A program made the position numbers and the translations under genes. A DNA stretch of 11,768 bases. It comes from Dehalococcoidia bacterium (GTDB lineage: Bacteria; Chloroflexota; Dehalococcoidia; Dehalococcoidales; UBA5760). Positions 1 through 7,197 of this stretch are shown here, piece after piece. The stretch's first letter is position 1. Every line of letters begins with the position of its first letter. Under the pieces are notes generated by a model. The model searched no databases. It had not been told where the DNA came from and worked only from the letters and a program-made list of their open reading frames with translations. The stretch spans positions 1-11,768 of the forward strand of contig DAOWDD010000005.1 in the NCBI GenBank assembly GCA_030639215.1, given 5' to 3'.

Positions 1-199
1 AGGTGGTAGCTGAAGCAGTCGTAGAGGCGGCTGAAGCGGAAGCGGAGGAGAAGCCGGCCAAGCCGGCAAGGAGAAAGAAGAAGGCGGAGGTGGTAGCTGA
101 AGCAGTCGTAGAGGCGGCTGAAGCGGAAGCGGAGGAGAAGCCGGCCAAGCCGGCAAGGAGAAAGAAGAAGGCGGAGGTGGTGGCTGAAGCAGCCGTAGA
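1..199. repeat. 87-bp in-frame tandem repeat encoding the S3 tail (2 exact copies plus a degenerate part copy)
   Basis: Bases 1-87 and 88-174 are identical. A third, partial copy starts at 175; it matches to about 199 with two differences (A to G at 182, T to C at 193) and then diverges. The period equals 29 codons, so each unit adds one acidic block and one basic block without shifting the frame. More copies may lie left of the window. Exact identity of the two full copies suggests recent duplication by slippage or unequal recombination, or ongoing homogenisation. Confidence 0.95.
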
Positions 200-230
200 A
201 GAAGTAGAGGGGCAAGATGCTACAACCTAA
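1..230 (+). CDS. rpsC: 30S ribosomal protein S3, C-terminal tail only (5' end outside window)
   Basis: Only the last 75 or so codons are present. The reading frame enters from the left edge and ends at TAA 228-230. No conserved S3 core (KH domain) is visible. The call rests on position: rpsC directly precedes rplP in the S10 operon of nearly all bacteria, and the frame overlaps the rplP start by 14 bases. What is visible is a low-complexity tail of alternating acidic (EAAEAEAEE) and basic ([11 protein letters not shown]) blocks, ending [10 protein letters not shown]. It is encoded by a tandem 87-bp repeat. S3 lies at the mRNA entry side of the 30S subunit and its C terminus is solvent exposed, so such an extension is structurally tolerable; any function is unknown. 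The alternative, a separate small Lys/Glu-rich protein, is less likely because the frame is open to the window edge. Confidence 0.82.
   Translation, partial: VVAEAVVEAAEAEAEEKPAKPARRKKKAEVVAEAVVEAAEAEAEEKPAKPARRKKKAEVVAEAAVEEVEGQDATT
53..67 (+). other. GC-rich potential mRNA hairpin, repeated at 140-154
   Basis: GCCGGC (53-58), loop CAA (59-61), GCCGGC (62-67) can form a 6-bp all-GC stem in the mRNA. The same element recurs at 140-154 because it lies inside the 87-bp repeat. No T-run follows, so it is not a terminator. It may simply reflect the codons for the KPAKPA segment. Confidence 0.4.
206..212 (+). promoter_or_regulatory. rplP ribosome binding site inside rpsC
   Basis: AGAGGGG lies 4 bases before ATG 217 and within the last Glu/Gly codons of rpsC, fixing the rplP start and indicating translational coupling. 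Confidence 0.7.
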
Positions 231-657
231 ACGGGTGAAGTACCGAAAGACTCATAAAGGACGTCGTAGAGGTAATGCTCAGGCAGGGAACACAGTTGCT
301 TTTGGCAGTTTCGGATTGCAGGCAGTAGAGTGTGCCTGGCTTACCAATCGTCAAATTGAGGCTGCCCGGCGGGCGATGACCCATTATGTCCGTCGTGGCG
401 GTAAAATATGGATACGTATATTCCCGGACAAACCGGTTACGGCGAAGCCGGCCGAAACCCGAATGGGCTCAGGCAAGGGAGCGGTAGACCACTGGGTAGC
501 TGTGGTCAAGCCGGGGAGAATCCTGTTTGAGATGGGGGGTGTTGCTGAAGAGGTAGCCAAGGGGGCTATGCGGCTGGCTTCATATAAGCTACCAATCGGT
601 ACCAAGTTTGTCGTCAAAGAGTCCGGGGTGGGTGCTGGTGGTGATTCTGTAAAATAA
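217..657 (+). CDS. rplP: 50S ribosomal protein L16
   Basis: L16 binds 23S rRNA near the A site and the central protuberance and is a late-assembly protein of the 50S subunit. The 146-residue product starts [19 protein letters not shown], the classic L16 N terminus. It carries the conserved segment [13 protein letters not shown] at 61-73, the RMGSGKG loop at 82-88 (the conserved arginine loop near the peptidyl-transferase centre) and [12 protein letters not shown] at 98-109. The length is slightly above the usual 136-144 because of a short Gly/Ser tail. ATG 217 is fixed by homology and by AGAGGGG upstream. The gene overlaps the end of rpsC by 14 bases and is followed by rpmC, the standard S10 operon order. 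Confidence 0.98.
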   Translation: MLQPKRVKYRKTHKGRRRGNAQAGNTVAFGSFGLQAVECAWLTNRQIEAARRAMTHYVRRGGKIWIRIFPDKPVTAKPAETRMGSGKGAVDHWVAVVKPGRILFEMGGVAEEVAKGAMRLASYKLPIGTKFVVKESGVGAGGDSVK

Positions 658-672
658 GGAGCTGGTGTAGAT

Positions 673-870
673 TTGAAGGTTGGAGAAATCAGGGCTCTCA
701 GTGATAAGGAATTGAAAAAGCAATTAGAGTCGGCTTATGAAGCGCTTTTTAATTGCCGTCTGCACCTGGCCACCAGGCAATTGACTAACCACCGTGAAAT
801 CCCGATGGTTAGAAAAAGGATTGCTCGAATAAAGTCCATACTCAGGGAGAGAGAGCTAGGAATAAGGTAG
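673..870 (+). CDS. rpmC: 50S ribosomal protein L29
   Basis: L29 is a small helical-hairpin protein near the polypeptide exit tunnel, part of the surface that contacts trigger factor and SRP. The product has 65 residues, the normal size. It begins [14 protein letters not shown] and carries the L29 signature near residues 48-60 ([14 protein letters not shown]). The start is TTG 673; no in-frame ATG lies near the start and the residues after TTG match the family N terminus. AAGGAG at 656-661 overlaps the rplP stop and can serve as Shine-Dalgarno, with a somewhat long 11-base spacer. It sits between rplP and rpsQ as expected. Confidence 0.96.
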   Translation: MKVGEIRALSDKELKKQLESAYEALFNCRLHLATRQLTNHREIPMVRKRIARIKSILRERELGIR

Positions 871-880
871 GTTTAGGGCT

Positions 881-1162
881 ATGAAAGCTAAACGTAAAAC
901 AAGGGTTGGTCGTGTGGTGAGTGACCGGATGGATAAGACGGTGGTGGTGGCGGTAGAAACTCCCAGACGCCATCCACTCTATAAGAAGACGATGAGGAGA
1001 GCGGTCAAATATAAGGCCCATGACGAGGGTAATAAATGTGGCTTGGACGATACAGTCAGGATTGAAGAGACTCGCCCGCTCTCGCGGTTAAAGAGGTGGC
1101 GAGTAACTGAGGTAATAACTAAGGGAAATATAGTTGAGATTCAGCCTAAGGAAATAGCCTAA
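881..1162 (+). CDS. rpsQ: 30S ribosomal protein S17
   Basis: S17 is a primary 16S rRNA-binding protein (5' domain) with an OB fold. The 93-residue product shows the family start ([21 protein letters not shown], residues 6-26) and the S17 signature [15 protein letters not shown] at 59-73. The C terminus [17 protein letters not shown] is a little longer than the E. coli protein. The ATG is preceded by AAGGTAGG at 864-871, 9 bases upstream, which straddles the rpmC stop. Spacing to rpmC is 10 bases, and to rplN 20 bases. Confidence 0.97.
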   Translation: MKAKRKTRVGRVVSDRMDKTVVVAVETPRRHPLYKKTMRRAVKYKAHDEGNKCGLDDTVRIEETRPLSRLKRWRVTEVITKGNIVEIQPKEIA

Positions 1163-1182
1163 AGTTTTCAGGGTGGAGTAAT

Positions 1183-1548
1183 ATGATTCAACCACAAACC
1201 AGACTGAAGGTGGCAGACAATACCGGGGCTCGGCAGATTATGTGTATTAATATACTGGGTAGCGTGAAAAAGTACGCTCGGGTCGGTGATGTTATTGTCG
1301 CTTCGGTGAAAAGGGCGATACCAGGGGCGGTGGTGAAGAAGGGAGAGGTGGTCAAGGCGGTTATTGTTCGTAGTGCCGGACAGTATCGGCGTCTTGATGG
1401 CTCTTATATCAAGTTCGATGAAAATGCGGCGGTGATTCTCACCGATAAGAATAATCCCAAGGGGAGCCGGATATTTGGGCCGGTAGCCAGGGAGTTGCGC
1501 GAGAAGAACTTTACCAAGATCATTTCGCTGGCTCCGGAAGTGTTGTGA
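1183..1548 (+). CDS. rplN: 50S ribosomal protein L14
   Basis: L14 binds 23S rRNA at the subunit interface and forms intersubunit bridges with 16S rRNA; it is also the usual docking site of the silencing factor RsfS. The product has 121 residues (family norm 122). It begins [17 protein letters not shown], with the invariant ADNTGAR at 11-17, and has [16 protein letters not shown] at 91-106. Every conserved block is intact. GGAG at 1175-1178 precedes the ATG. As in other bacteria it begins the spc portion after rpsQ, but here there is no room for a separate spc promoter (only 20 bases). Confidence 0.98.
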   Translation: MIQPQTRLKVADNTGARQIMCINILGSVKKYARVGDVIVASVKRAIPGAVVKKGEVVKAVIVRSAGQYRRLDGSYIKFDENAAVILTDKNNPKGSRIFGPVARELREKNFTKIISLAPEVL

Positions 1549-1559
1549 GGTAAGGGACT

Positions 1560-1871
1560 ATGAAGATTAGAAAGGATGATACCGTACTGGTTATTGCCGG
1601 TAGGGACAGGGGCAAAAAAGGCAAGGTGCGTTTTGCTCATCCTAAGGACAAAAAGCTGGTAGTCGAGGGTATCAACTTTATCAAAAAACATGCCAGAGCC
1701 ACTGGCCGGGTCAAGCAGGCCGGTATAATAGAGCAGGAGGCACCAATCACTGTGTCAAATGTTATGCTGCTGTGCAGTCGGTGTAATCATCCTACCCGTG
1801 TCGGCTTCCGCTTCCTGGAGGATGGCCGAAAAGTGCGCATCTGTCGTTCTTGTCATGAGGTGATTGATTAA
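1560..1871 (+). CDS. rplX: 50S ribosomal protein L24 (four-cysteine form)
   Basis: L24 is an assembly-initiator protein that binds the 5' end of 23S rRNA near the exit tunnel. The 103-residue product has the N-terminal KOW motif (KDDTVLVIAGRDRGKKGKV, residues 5-23) and the typical EGINFIKKHAR segment at 36-46. The C-terminal part carries C72-x2-C75 and C95-x2-C98 around PTRVGFRFLEDGRKVRICR, a possible zinc-knuckle seen in many L24 proteins. The stop TAA 1869-1871 is immediately followed by the rplE GTG, so the two genes are abutted and probably translationally coupled. Confidence 0.98.
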   Translation: MKIRKDDTVLVIAGRDRGKKGKVRFAHPKDKKLVVEGINFIKKHARATGRVKQAGIIEQEAPITVSNVMLLCSRCNHPTRVGFRFLEDGRKVRICRSCHEVID

Positions 1872-2414
1872 GTGTCGCGACTTAGAGAACGGTATAGAAA
1901 AGAGGTTATTCCTAACCTGGTGAAGCTTTACGGGTATCGCAATGTAATGCAGATACCCCGTTTGGAGAAACTGGTGCTTAACATTGGCCTGGGGGAGGCA
2001 GTTCAGAACGCCAAGGCCCTGGAGGCCGCGGAGAGTGATTTGGTGGCTATTTCGGGGCAGCATCCGGTAATCACCCGGGCCAAGAAGTCTATCGCTGCCT
2101 TTAAGTTAAGAACAGGTATGCCAATCGGGCTTAAGGTAACCCTGCGTGGAGAACGTATGTACGAGTTTTTTGATAAGCTGGTGAATGCCGTCCTGTCCCG
2201 CCGGCGTGAGTTTCAGGGGGTTCCCCAGAATGCCTTTGACGGTCGGGGTAACTACACCCTGGGTCTTAACGAGCAGATTGTTTTCCCTGAAGTGGATTAT
2301 GACAAGGTCGACAAAATACGGGGGCTGGAAATCTCGGTTGTTACTACAGCAAAGACGGATGAGGAAGGCCGGCATTTGCTGGAGTTATTAGGTATGCCCT
2401 TTAGTAAGGATTAG
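1872..2414 (+). CDS. rplE: 50S ribosomal protein L5
   Basis: L5 binds 5S rRNA and helix 84 of 23S rRNA and contacts P-site tRNA in the central protuberance. The 180-residue product is full length. Visible blocks are [10 protein letters not shown] (33-42), [14 protein letters not shown] (80-93) and [19 protein letters not shown] (122-140), the most conserved part of the family. The start is GTG 1872, immediately after the rplX stop; AGGTGA at 1858-1863 within rplX is the likely Shine-Dalgarno. The product starts [16 protein letters not shown], matching the family N terminus. Confidence 0.98.
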   Translation: MSRLRERYRKEVIPNLVKLYGYRNVMQIPRLEKLVLNIGLGEAVQNAKALEAAESDLVAISGQHPVITRAKKSIAAFKLRTGMPIGLKVTLRGERMYEFFDKLVNAVLSRRREFQGVPQNAFDGRGNYTLGLNEQIVFPEVDYDKVDKIRGLEISVVTTAKTDEEGRHLLELLGMPFSKD

Positions 2415-2426
2415 GTGTGGAGATAG

Positions 2427-2612
2427 ATGGCTAAGAAATCAATGATTGTAAAGTCCAAGCGCCCGCCAAAATACAGGGTACAGCAGTATCACCGTTGTTA
2501 CCTGTGTGGCCGGCCCCGCGCCTATATGCGCCGGTTTGGTCTGTGCCGTATTTGTTTCCGTGGGCTGGCTCTTGCCGGTCAGGTTCCTGGGGTAAGGAAA
2601 TCAAGCTGGTAA
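2427..2612 (+). CDS. rpsZ: 30S ribosomal protein S14, zinc-binding (type Z)
   Basis: S14 binds the 3' major (head) domain of 16S rRNA. This is the short, 61-residue zinc form rather than the ~100-residue zinc-free form. The zinc ribbon is C24-x2-C27 and C40-x2-C43 (CYLCGRP...GLCRIC), and the protein ends with the typical [14 protein letters not shown] 2427 follows GGAGAT at 2419-2424. It lies between rplE and rpsH as usual. The gene is also named rpsN in many annotations. A 40-base gap separates it from rpsH. Confidence 0.97.
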   Translation: MAKKSMIVKSKRPPKYRVQQYHRCYLCGRPRAYMRRFGLCRICFRGLALAGQVPGVRKSSW

Positions 2613-2640
2613 CGGATGTTTGATAGAATAAGCATAGACT

Positions 2641-2655
2641 AAGGGGGTATGAGTG
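2641..2655 (+). promoter_or_regulatory. rpsH start region: strong Shine-Dalgarno with a competing out-of-frame ATG
   Basis: AAGGGGG (2641-2647) is 5 bases before the genuine GTG start at 2653. An out-of-frame ATG at 2649-2651 lies only 1 base after it and opens a five-codon ORF (MSDCF) that stops at 2664-2666. Spacing favours the GTG. Confidence 0.6.
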
Positions 2656-3051
2656 ACTGTTTCTGACCCAATTGCTGATATGCTAACCCGAATACGTAAT
2701 GCTATCATGGCAAGGCATGACTTCGTGCTGGTACCGTCGTCGAAGATGAAGCTGGCTATTACTACCATACTTAAAGCAGAGGGTTTCATTAACGACTATG
2801 AGGTAATCAGGGGAGGGACCCATCGGGTGATTAAGATAGGTATTAAATATGACGATAGGGACCGTCCCGTCCTTTCTGGGTTGGAACGGGTGAGTAAGCC
2901 CGGGTTGAGGGTGTATGCAGGGCACAAAGAAATCCCCCGTGTTTATGGTGGCCTGGGTGTTGCTATCCTTTCCACACCTGATGGTGTCATGACGGGACAG
3001 CAGGCCTGGCGCAAGGGTATTGGTGGTGAACTATTGTGCTATATTTACTAA
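2653..3051 (+). CDS. rpsH: 30S ribosomal protein S8
   Basis: S8 binds the central domain of 16S rRNA early in assembly; in E. coli it is also the translational repressor of the spc operon. The 132-residue product begins [17 protein letters not shown], the family hallmark. It ends with [20 protein letters not shown] (106-125), the S8 signature, then ELLCYIY. The GTG at 2653 is the only in-frame start that keeps the conserved N terminus. Whether S8 autoregulates this operon cannot be told; I did not recognise a mimic of its rRNA site. Confidence 0.98.
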   Translation: MTVSDPIADMLTRIRNAIMARHDFVLVPSSKMKLAITTILKAEGFINDYEVIRGGTHRVIKIGIKYDDRDRPVLSGLERVSKPGLRVYAGHKEIPRVYGGLGVAILSTPDGVMTGQQAWRKGIGGELLCYIY

Positions 3052-3067
3052 TTCAGCGGCGAGGTTA

Positions 3068-3073
3068 ATGTAA
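3068..3073 (+). other. ATG-TAA start-stop directly in front of rplF
   Basis: The bases ATGTAAATG at 3068-3076 place a start codon, a stop codon and the rplF start codon consecutively in one frame. GAGG (3061-3064) is 3 bases from the first ATG and 9 from the second, so the rplF ATG should be preferred. Confidence 0.6.
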
Positions 3074-3619
3074 ATGTCTAGAGTGGGGCGGATGCCAATA
3101 ACTGTACCACAAGGCGTGGTGGTAAATATTGAAGGCAGTAGGGTTACTGTAACCGGGCCTAAGGGTGAGCTTTCGCGTAGTCTTAGCCCTGATATGTTGA
3201 TTGCCTTGAACGACAGTAGCCTGACCGTGTCACGCCCCAGTGATAACAGGGAGCATCGTTCCTTGCACGGCCTGACAAGGAGCCTCTTGGCTAACATGGT
3301 GACGGGAGTATTCAGTGGCTTCGAGAAGAACCTGGAAATAGTAGGTGTGGGTTACCGGGTGGAAAAGGTGGAGGACAATCTGGTATTCCGTATGGGCTTT
3401 TCTCACACGGTGGAGGTATCCCCCCTACCCGGGGTGGCCCTGAGTGCTGAGGCGGCAAATCGCGTTAAGGTAAGCGGGATTGATAAAGAGGTGGTTGGTC
3501 AGATGGCGGCTGAGATTAGAGCTATTCGCCCGCCTGATGCTTATAAGGGTAAGGGTATCCGGTATGCCGGAGAGCGTGTTCGCTTGAAACCGGGTAAAAG
3601 TAAGCAGGCTGCTAAGTAA
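3074..3619 (+). CDS. rplF: 50S ribosomal protein L6
   Basis: L6 binds the sarcin-ricin region of 23S rRNA, next to the translation-factor site. The 181-residue protein has the two repeated L6 domains: residues 1-81 (starting MSRVGRMPITVPQGV, with VTVTGPKGELSR at 24-35) and 82-181 (FEKNLEIVGVGYRV at 83-96). The L6 signature PPDAYKGKGIRYAGE lies at 153-167. ATG 3074 follows GAGGTT with good spacing, and an upstream in-frame stop (TAA 3071-3073) sits immediately before it, so no earlier start is possible. A 22-base gap separates it from rpsH. Confidence 0.98.
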   Translation: MSRVGRMPITVPQGVVVNIEGSRVTVTGPKGELSRSLSPDMLIALNDSSLTVSRPSDNREHRSLHGLTRSLLANMVTGVFSGFEKNLEIVGVGYRVEKVEDNLVFRMGFSHTVEVSPLPGVALSAEAANRVKVSGIDKEVVGQMAAEIRAIRPPDAYKGKGIRYAGERVRLKPGKSKQAAK

Positions 3620-3638
3620 GGGGTGATAGAGTAACAAG

Positions 3639-4004
3639 ATGGGTAAAATTGAACCAAGGGCGGCACGTAAGAACAGGCATGCCCGAGTTAGAGCCAGGTT
3701 AAGCGGCACTACCGATAGGCCGCGCTTGTGCGTTTTCCGCAGTTTGAGTCACATCTATGCTCAGATTATTGATGATTCGAAAGGACATACCTTGGCTTGT
3801 GCCTCAACCCTTGACCATGAGGTAAAAGGGGAGGCAAACGGTAGGGTCAAGGTAGGTAAGGCTGAGCTTGTTGGTTCTCTGATGGCTAAGCGGGCCCTGG
3901 AACAGGGGATAACCCAGGTGGTTTTTGACCGTGGTGGACATAAATATCATGGTCGAGTTAAGGCCCTGGCTGAGGCAGCGCGACAGGGAGGGTTGAAGTT
4001 TTAG
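3639..4004 (+). CDS. rplR: 50S ribosomal protein L18
   Basis: L18 binds 5S rRNA and, with L5, attaches it to the large subunit. The 121-residue product has the basic N terminus [16 protein letters not shown] (9-24), then [20 protein letters not shown] (28-47). The conserved C-terminal block [22 protein letters not shown] lies at 94-115, followed by GGLKF. The ATG is preceded by AAGGGGTGA at 3618-3626, rather far (12 bases); a closer strong Shine-Dalgarno is not seen. The start is supported by homology. Confidence 0.98.
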   Translation: MGKIEPRAARKNRHARVRARLSGTTDRPRLCVFRSLSHIYAQIIDDSKGHTLACASTLDHEVKGEANGRVKVGKAELVGSLMAKRALEQGITQVVFDRGGHKYHGRVKALAEAARQGGLKF

Positions 4005-4023
4005 AAAGGTGGTTCTTGGTTAG

Positions 4024-4551
4024 GTGAAAGAGTTGATAAGCAAGATAAACCCGGAAGAGCTGGTACTAACTGATAAGCTTGTCTACATCAACCGTGTCTC
4101 TAAGGTGATGAAAGGGGGCAAGCGCCTCAGTTTTAGCGCCCTGGTAGTGACTGGTGATGGTAACGGATATGTCGGTGTTGGTACAGGCAAGGCTAAGGAA
4201 GTACCGGTGGCAATTAATAAGGCTAATGCGAACGCCAGAAGAAACTTGATTAAGGTACCGATGGTAGGGTCTACCATTCCCCACGAAATAGTGGTGAAGT
4301 TTGGTGCTACCAAGGTCTTGCTGAAACCAGCGGCACCAGGTACAGGTATCATTGCCGGCAGCAGTATCCGGGTTATTATGGAGTCAGCCGGAGTTAAGGA
4401 CATTTTGACCAAGTCACTGGGCAGCTCTAATCGGGTTAATATGGCGAAGGCGACCATACTGGCGCTAAGGCAGCTTAGAGATCTGAAGGTGGAGTTGGCC
4501 AGGCGCCGGCCGGTTGCCCGGGTTGAGGAGGAGGCGGTGACTGGTGGCTAG
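4024..4551 (+). CDS. rpsE: 30S ribosomal protein S5
   Basis: S5 lies at the mRNA entry tunnel with S3 and S4 and affects fidelity and helicase activity. The 175-residue product has the N-terminal dsRBD-like domain with [16 protein letters not shown] at 31-46 and [20 protein letters not shown] at 48-67. The C-terminal domain contains [20 protein letters not shown] (101-120) and the [14 protein letters not shown] block (131-144). GTG 4024 is directly preceded by an in-frame TAG (4021-4023), so it is the earliest possible start. AAAGGTGG at 4005-4012 is the likely, somewhat distant Shine-Dalgarno. The Glu-rich tail VEEEAVTGG overlaps the start of rpmD by 8 bases. Confidence 0.98.
   Translation: MKELISKINPEELVLTDKLVYINRVSKVMKGGKRLSFSALVVTGDGNGYVGVGTGKAKEVPVAINKANANARRNLIKVPMVGSTIPHEIVVKFGATKVLLKPAAPGTGIIAGSSIRVIMESAGVKDILTKSLGSSNRVNMAKATILALRQLRDLKVELARRRPVARVEEEAVTGG
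4525..4534 (+). promoter_or_regulatory. rpmD ribosome binding site inside rpsE
   Basis: GAGGAGGAGG, the codons for the Glu run near the end of S5, lies 9 bases before GTG 4544 and is the evident Shine-Dalgarno for rpmD. Confidence 0.65.
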
Positions 4552-4729
4552 ACTGTGTGTTGTTTGGGTCAAGAGTGGTATCGGTTACAGCAAGGTTCAG
4601 AAGCAAACTATAAGGGCTCTTGGTTTGCGTCGGCTAAATCAGAGCGTTGTTCACACTGACAGCGCTGTAGTCCGAGGTATGATTAATAAAGTAAGACATC
4701 TGGTTAAGGTGGAGGAAGTAAGCTCGTGA
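4544..4729 (+). CDS. rpmD: 50S ribosomal protein L30
   Basis: L30 is a small 23S rRNA-binding protein of the 50S subunit. The 61-residue product matches family length: [21 protein letters not shown] (10-30) and [18 protein letters not shown] (41-58) are the family blocks. GTG 4544 lies inside the end of rpsE (8-base overlap). Its own stop TGA 4727-4729 overlaps the rplO GTG in the pattern GTGA, a typical coupling arrangement. The Cys at position 5 and the W at 8 are less usual for L30 but lie in the variable first strand. Confidence 0.96.
   Translation: MARLCVVWVKSGIGYSKVQKQTIRALGLRRLNQSVVHTDSAVVRGMINKVRHLVKVEEVSS
4711..4715 (+). promoter_or_regulatory. rplO ribosome binding site inside rpmD
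   Basis: GGAGG, within the Val-Glu-Glu codons near the end of L30, is 10 bases before GTG 4726. It supports this start. Confidence 0.6.
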
Positions 4730-5190
4730 GGCAGAATGAACTATCTCCAGCCCCTGGTTCCAGGAAAGAACGGAAACGGGTGGGTCGTGGTAATGGTAGC
4801 GGCCACGGTACCTATTCCGGGCGCGGCTCGAAAGGGCAGAAGTCCCGTTCCGGCTTCAGCCTGAAGCCCGGTTTCGAAGGTGGCCAGCTACCTTTAATCC
4901 GGCGCTTGCCGCGGAAGCGCGGCTTCACCAATATTTTCCGGGTAGAATATAGCATTGTTAATCTAGATAAACTTAGCCTCTTTGAGGCGGGGAGTGAGGT
5001 AACGCCGGAAAGGCTGCTTGCCGCGGGGGTAGTAAAGTCGCTGCGGCATCCGGTCAAGATTCTGGCGGGGGGTGATATCAGTTATCCTCTTTCGGTAAAG
5101 GCAGATAAGTTCTCTGCTGCTGCTAGAGCTAAGATTGAAGCAGCAGGAGGTACCGTGGAGGAGGTAGGGCATGCGACAGAGACAGGCTAG
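4726..5190 (+). CDS. rplO: 50S ribosomal protein L15
   Basis: L15 is a late-assembly 23S rRNA-binding protein. The 154-residue product has the long Gly/Arg/Lys-rich N-terminal extension that threads into rRNA ([18 protein letters not shown], 17-34, then [10 protein letters not shown]). The globular C-terminal part has [20 protein letters not shown] (111-130) and the [11 protein letters not shown] ending (137-147). The start GTG 4726 overlaps the rpmD stop by 4 bases. The last 20 bases overlap secY, and the codons GTG-GAG-GAG at the tail form the secY ribosome binding site. Confidence 0.97.
   Translation: MRQNELSPAPGSRKERKRVGRGNGSGHGTYSGRGSKGQKSRSGFSLKPGFEGGQLPLIRRLPRKRGFTNIFRVEYSIVNLDKLSLFEAGSEVTPERLLAAGVVKSLRHPVKILAGGDISYPLSVKADKFSAAARAKIEAAGGTVEEVGHATETG
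5157..5164 (+). promoter_or_regulatory. secY ribosome binding site inside rplO
   Basis: GGAGGAGG is 6 bases before ATG 5171, an optimal Shine-Dalgarno formed by the Glu codons of the L15 tail. Confidence 0.75.
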
Positions 5191-6496
5191 CAGACCAAGA
5201 CTGCTCCAGGCAATGCTTGATGCCTTCCGTTTGCCTGACTTGAGGCGGCGGATTCTCTTTACCATCGGTATGCTGGTGATCTTCCGTTTTGTGGCTCATG
5301 TCCCTCTGCCCGGGGTAGACGCTGTCGCTCTGCAGGACCTATTTGCTCGCAATGCGATGCTGGGCATGCTTGATATGTTCAGCGGCGGTGCGATGAGGAA
5401 TTTCAGTGTCGCCGCAATGGGAGTCTACCCCTACATCACCGCCTCAATTATTATGATGCTGCTCACGCCGATTATCCCCCGTTTACATGCCCTGTCTCTG
5501 GAGGGGGAAACGGGTCGGAATAGAATTAATCAGATAACCCACTGGTTGACCATACCGCTGGCCGGTGTTTCCGGTTATGGTCAGATAGTCCTGCTCCAGC
5601 GGGAAGGGGTGATTGGTAGTGTCGCCACTCTGTCCATGGCGGCTATGGTCCTGGCGCTGATAGCGGGTACTATGTTCCTGGTCTGGTTGGGCGAGCTTAT
5701 TACAGAGCATGGTATCGGTAACGGCATCTCGATAATAATCTTTGGTGGTATCGTGGCTGGCCTGGGTGGGTTGGTACAGCAGGGCTATTTTGCTGCCCAG
5801 GGCGTCGGTGTACCTAACGTCGTTGGCTATGTCATTATCATTTTAATTGTCATTGCGGTAATCGTCATCTTTACCGAGGCGCACCGCCGTATCCCGGTCC
5901 AGTATGCCAAGAGTGTCTTTAAGGGTGGTCGTATGTACAGGCAATCGGGCTCAACCCATATCCCCCTGCGGGTAAATACAGCCGGGATGATACCGCTCAT
6001 CTTTGCTATGTCGATAGTTATCTTCCCTGGTATGATAGCCAGTTACTTCGTCGCCCCCGCCGGGGCTGACCCCAACTTCGCTAACACTATTCAGAACCTG
6101 TTCAATCCAAATGCGGCGCTGCCGATGGGCCTGTTTTATTGGGGGCTCTATTTTGTGCTGACGATGGCTTTTGCCTTCTTCTATACCATGGTGATTTTCC
6201 AGCAACAGGACCTACCCGGTACACTGCAGCGGCAGGGGGGATTCATCCCCGGTATCAGACCGGGCAAGAATACCAAAGAGTACCTTGATACTGTTATTAA
6301 GCGTATTACCTGGGCCGGTGCCCTGTTCTTGGCGGTAGTGGCGATAGTACCGTTCCTGGCCCGGGAGGCTACCAGTATTCAGGTGATACAGTTGTCCAGT
6401 ATGGGGCTGCTGATTGTGGTTGGTGTTGCTCTGGATACCATGAAGCAGATTGAGGCACAGCTGGTTATGCGCCGCTACGAGGGTTTTATCAAATAG
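5171..6496 (+). CDS. secY: Protein translocase channel subunit SecY
   Basis: SecY is the pore-forming subunit of the SecYEG translocon in the cytoplasmic membrane. The 441-residue length is normal. About ten hydrophobic segments can be seen, at roughly 28-44, 78-103, 125-142, 152-175, 184-205, 217-235, 270-295, 318-344, 379-397 and 405-422. Family landmarks are the plug-region segment [29 protein letters not shown] (66-94, read in parts), [18 protein letters not shown] (173-190), the cytoplasmic loop [20 protein letters not shown] (260-279), [12 protein letters not shown] (361-372) and the C-terminal [12 protein letters not shown] 5171 is fixed by GGAGGAGG at optimal distance and overlaps rplO by 20 bases. 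Its place after rplO and before adk is the classical order in Gram-positive-like operons. Confidence 0.98.
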   Translation: MRQRQASRPRLLQAMLDAFRLPDLRRRILFTIGMLVIFRFVAHVPLPGVDAVALQDLFARNAMLGMLDMFSGGAMRNFSVAAMGVYPYITASIIMMLLTPIIPRLHALSLEGETGRNRINQITHWLTIPLAGVSGYGQIVLLQREGVIGSVATLSMAAMVLALIAGTMFLVWLGELITEHGIGNGISIIIFGGIVAGLGGLVQQGYFAAQGVGVPNVVGYVIIILIVIAVIVIFTEAHRRIPVQYAKSVFKGGRMYRQSGSTHIPLRVNTAGMIPLIFAMSIVIFPGMIASYFVAPAGADPNFANTIQNLFNPNAALPMGLFYWGLYFVLTMAFAFFYTMVIFQQQDLPGTLQRQGGFIPGIRPGKNTKEYLDTVIKRITWAGALFLAVVAIVPFLAREATSIQVIQLSSMGLLIVVGVALDTMKQIEAQLVMRRYEGFIK

Positions 6497-6526
6497 ACAG
6501 CTTAGCTGGGGCTTGAAGAAGTCTTT

Positions 6527-6544
6527 ATGAAAAAGGGAAAATAG
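6527..6544 (+). other. Five-codon mini-ORF (MKKGK) ending on the adk start
   Basis: ATG at 6527 opens MKKGK and stops at TAG 6542-6544, whose G is the first base of the adk GTG (TAGTG). It contains the adk Shine-Dalgarno-like AAAGGGAAA. It lies in the longest gap of the window (6497-6543, 47 bases), where nothing else is evident. It may be chance, or a coupling leader. Confidence 0.3.
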
Positions 6545-7194
6545 TGTATATTATTCTTCTAGGTGCTCCCGGTGCCGGCAAGGGGACACAGGTTGCTTAT
6601 CTGGCTCAAAACCTGAATCTGGTCCATATCGCTTCTGGTGACCTTTTCCGTCAGGCGCTGGAGCAGGATACCGAGTTAGGCAGGCAGACCAGGTCCTATA
6701 TGGAGAAGGGGGCACTGGTTCCTGACGAGGTAACAACAAAGATGGTGCTTGAGCATTTGGCGGCTTTGGACGGTGAGTCCGGGGTAGTCCTGGATGGCTT
6801 CCCCAGGAACCTGCCGCAGGCTGAAGCACTGGATAAGGCTTTAGACGGTAGCTCCAGAGCTATCGATGGTGTAGTGTTTATCAAGGTTTCTCCGGAGGTG
6901 CTCCTGCGGCGCTTGAGCGGGCGTTGGATTTGCCGTAATTGCCAGGTACCATATCATGAGGTAGATTCTCCTCCCCGGGTTAAGGGAAGGTGTGATAGGT
7001 GTGGCGGTGAGCTATATCAGCGTCCTGATGATATAGCTGAAACCGTGAAGAAGCGGCTTAAGGTATACTCTGCCGAGACGGCTCCCCTTATTGATTACTA
7101 TATCAGGACAGGCAGGCTGGTTGAGGTAGACGGGGAGGGAAGTGTAGAAGATGCTGGTAAGAGGGTTATCGCGGCTCTGGAGAGAGTTCGCTAA
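6544..7194 (+). CDS. adk: Adenylate kinase (long form, zinc-type LID)
   Basis: Adenylate kinase catalyses ATP + AMP = 2 ADP in the cytoplasm. The 216-residue product has the P-loop GAPGAGKGT at 7-15, SGDLFR at 31-36 of the AMP-binding part, and LDGFPRN at 83-89. The LID domain carries C130-x2-C133 and C150-x2-C153, the zinc-binding set typical of Gram-positive and many thermophile enzymes, followed by QRPDD at 159-163. The start is GTG 6544, giving MYIILLGAPG; GGG at 6535-6537 is a modest Shine-Dalgarno with 6-base spacing. The upstream ATG at 6527 is out of frame. The next gene, map, begins 4 bases after the stop codon. Confidence 0.98.
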   Translation: MYIILLGAPGAGKGTQVAYLAQNLNLVHIASGDLFRQALEQDTELGRQTRSYMEKGALVPDEVTTKMVLEHLAALDGESGVVLDGFPRNLPQAEALDKALDGSSRAIDGVVFIKVSPEVLLRRLSGRWICRNCQVPYHEVDSPPRVKGRCDRCGGELYQRPDDIAETVKKRLKVYSAETAPLIDYYIRTGRLVEVDGEGSVEDAGKRVIAALERVR

Positions 7195-7197
7195 GAA

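Noticed and set aside
2613..2652. Promoter in the 40-base gap before rpsH
   Set aside because: AT-rich stretches (TTGATA, TAGAAT) are too close together to form a -35/-10 pair; nothing supports a promoter.
4083..4457. 124-codon minus-strand frame opposite rpsE
   Set aside because: It lies wholly antisense to the conserved S5 gene, has no recognisable domain or clear ribosome binding site, and is a codon-bias shadow.
6498..6508. CAGCT-T-AGCTG inverted repeat after secY as a terminator
   Set aside because: A one-base loop cannot form and no T-run follows; at most a 3-4 bp weak stem.
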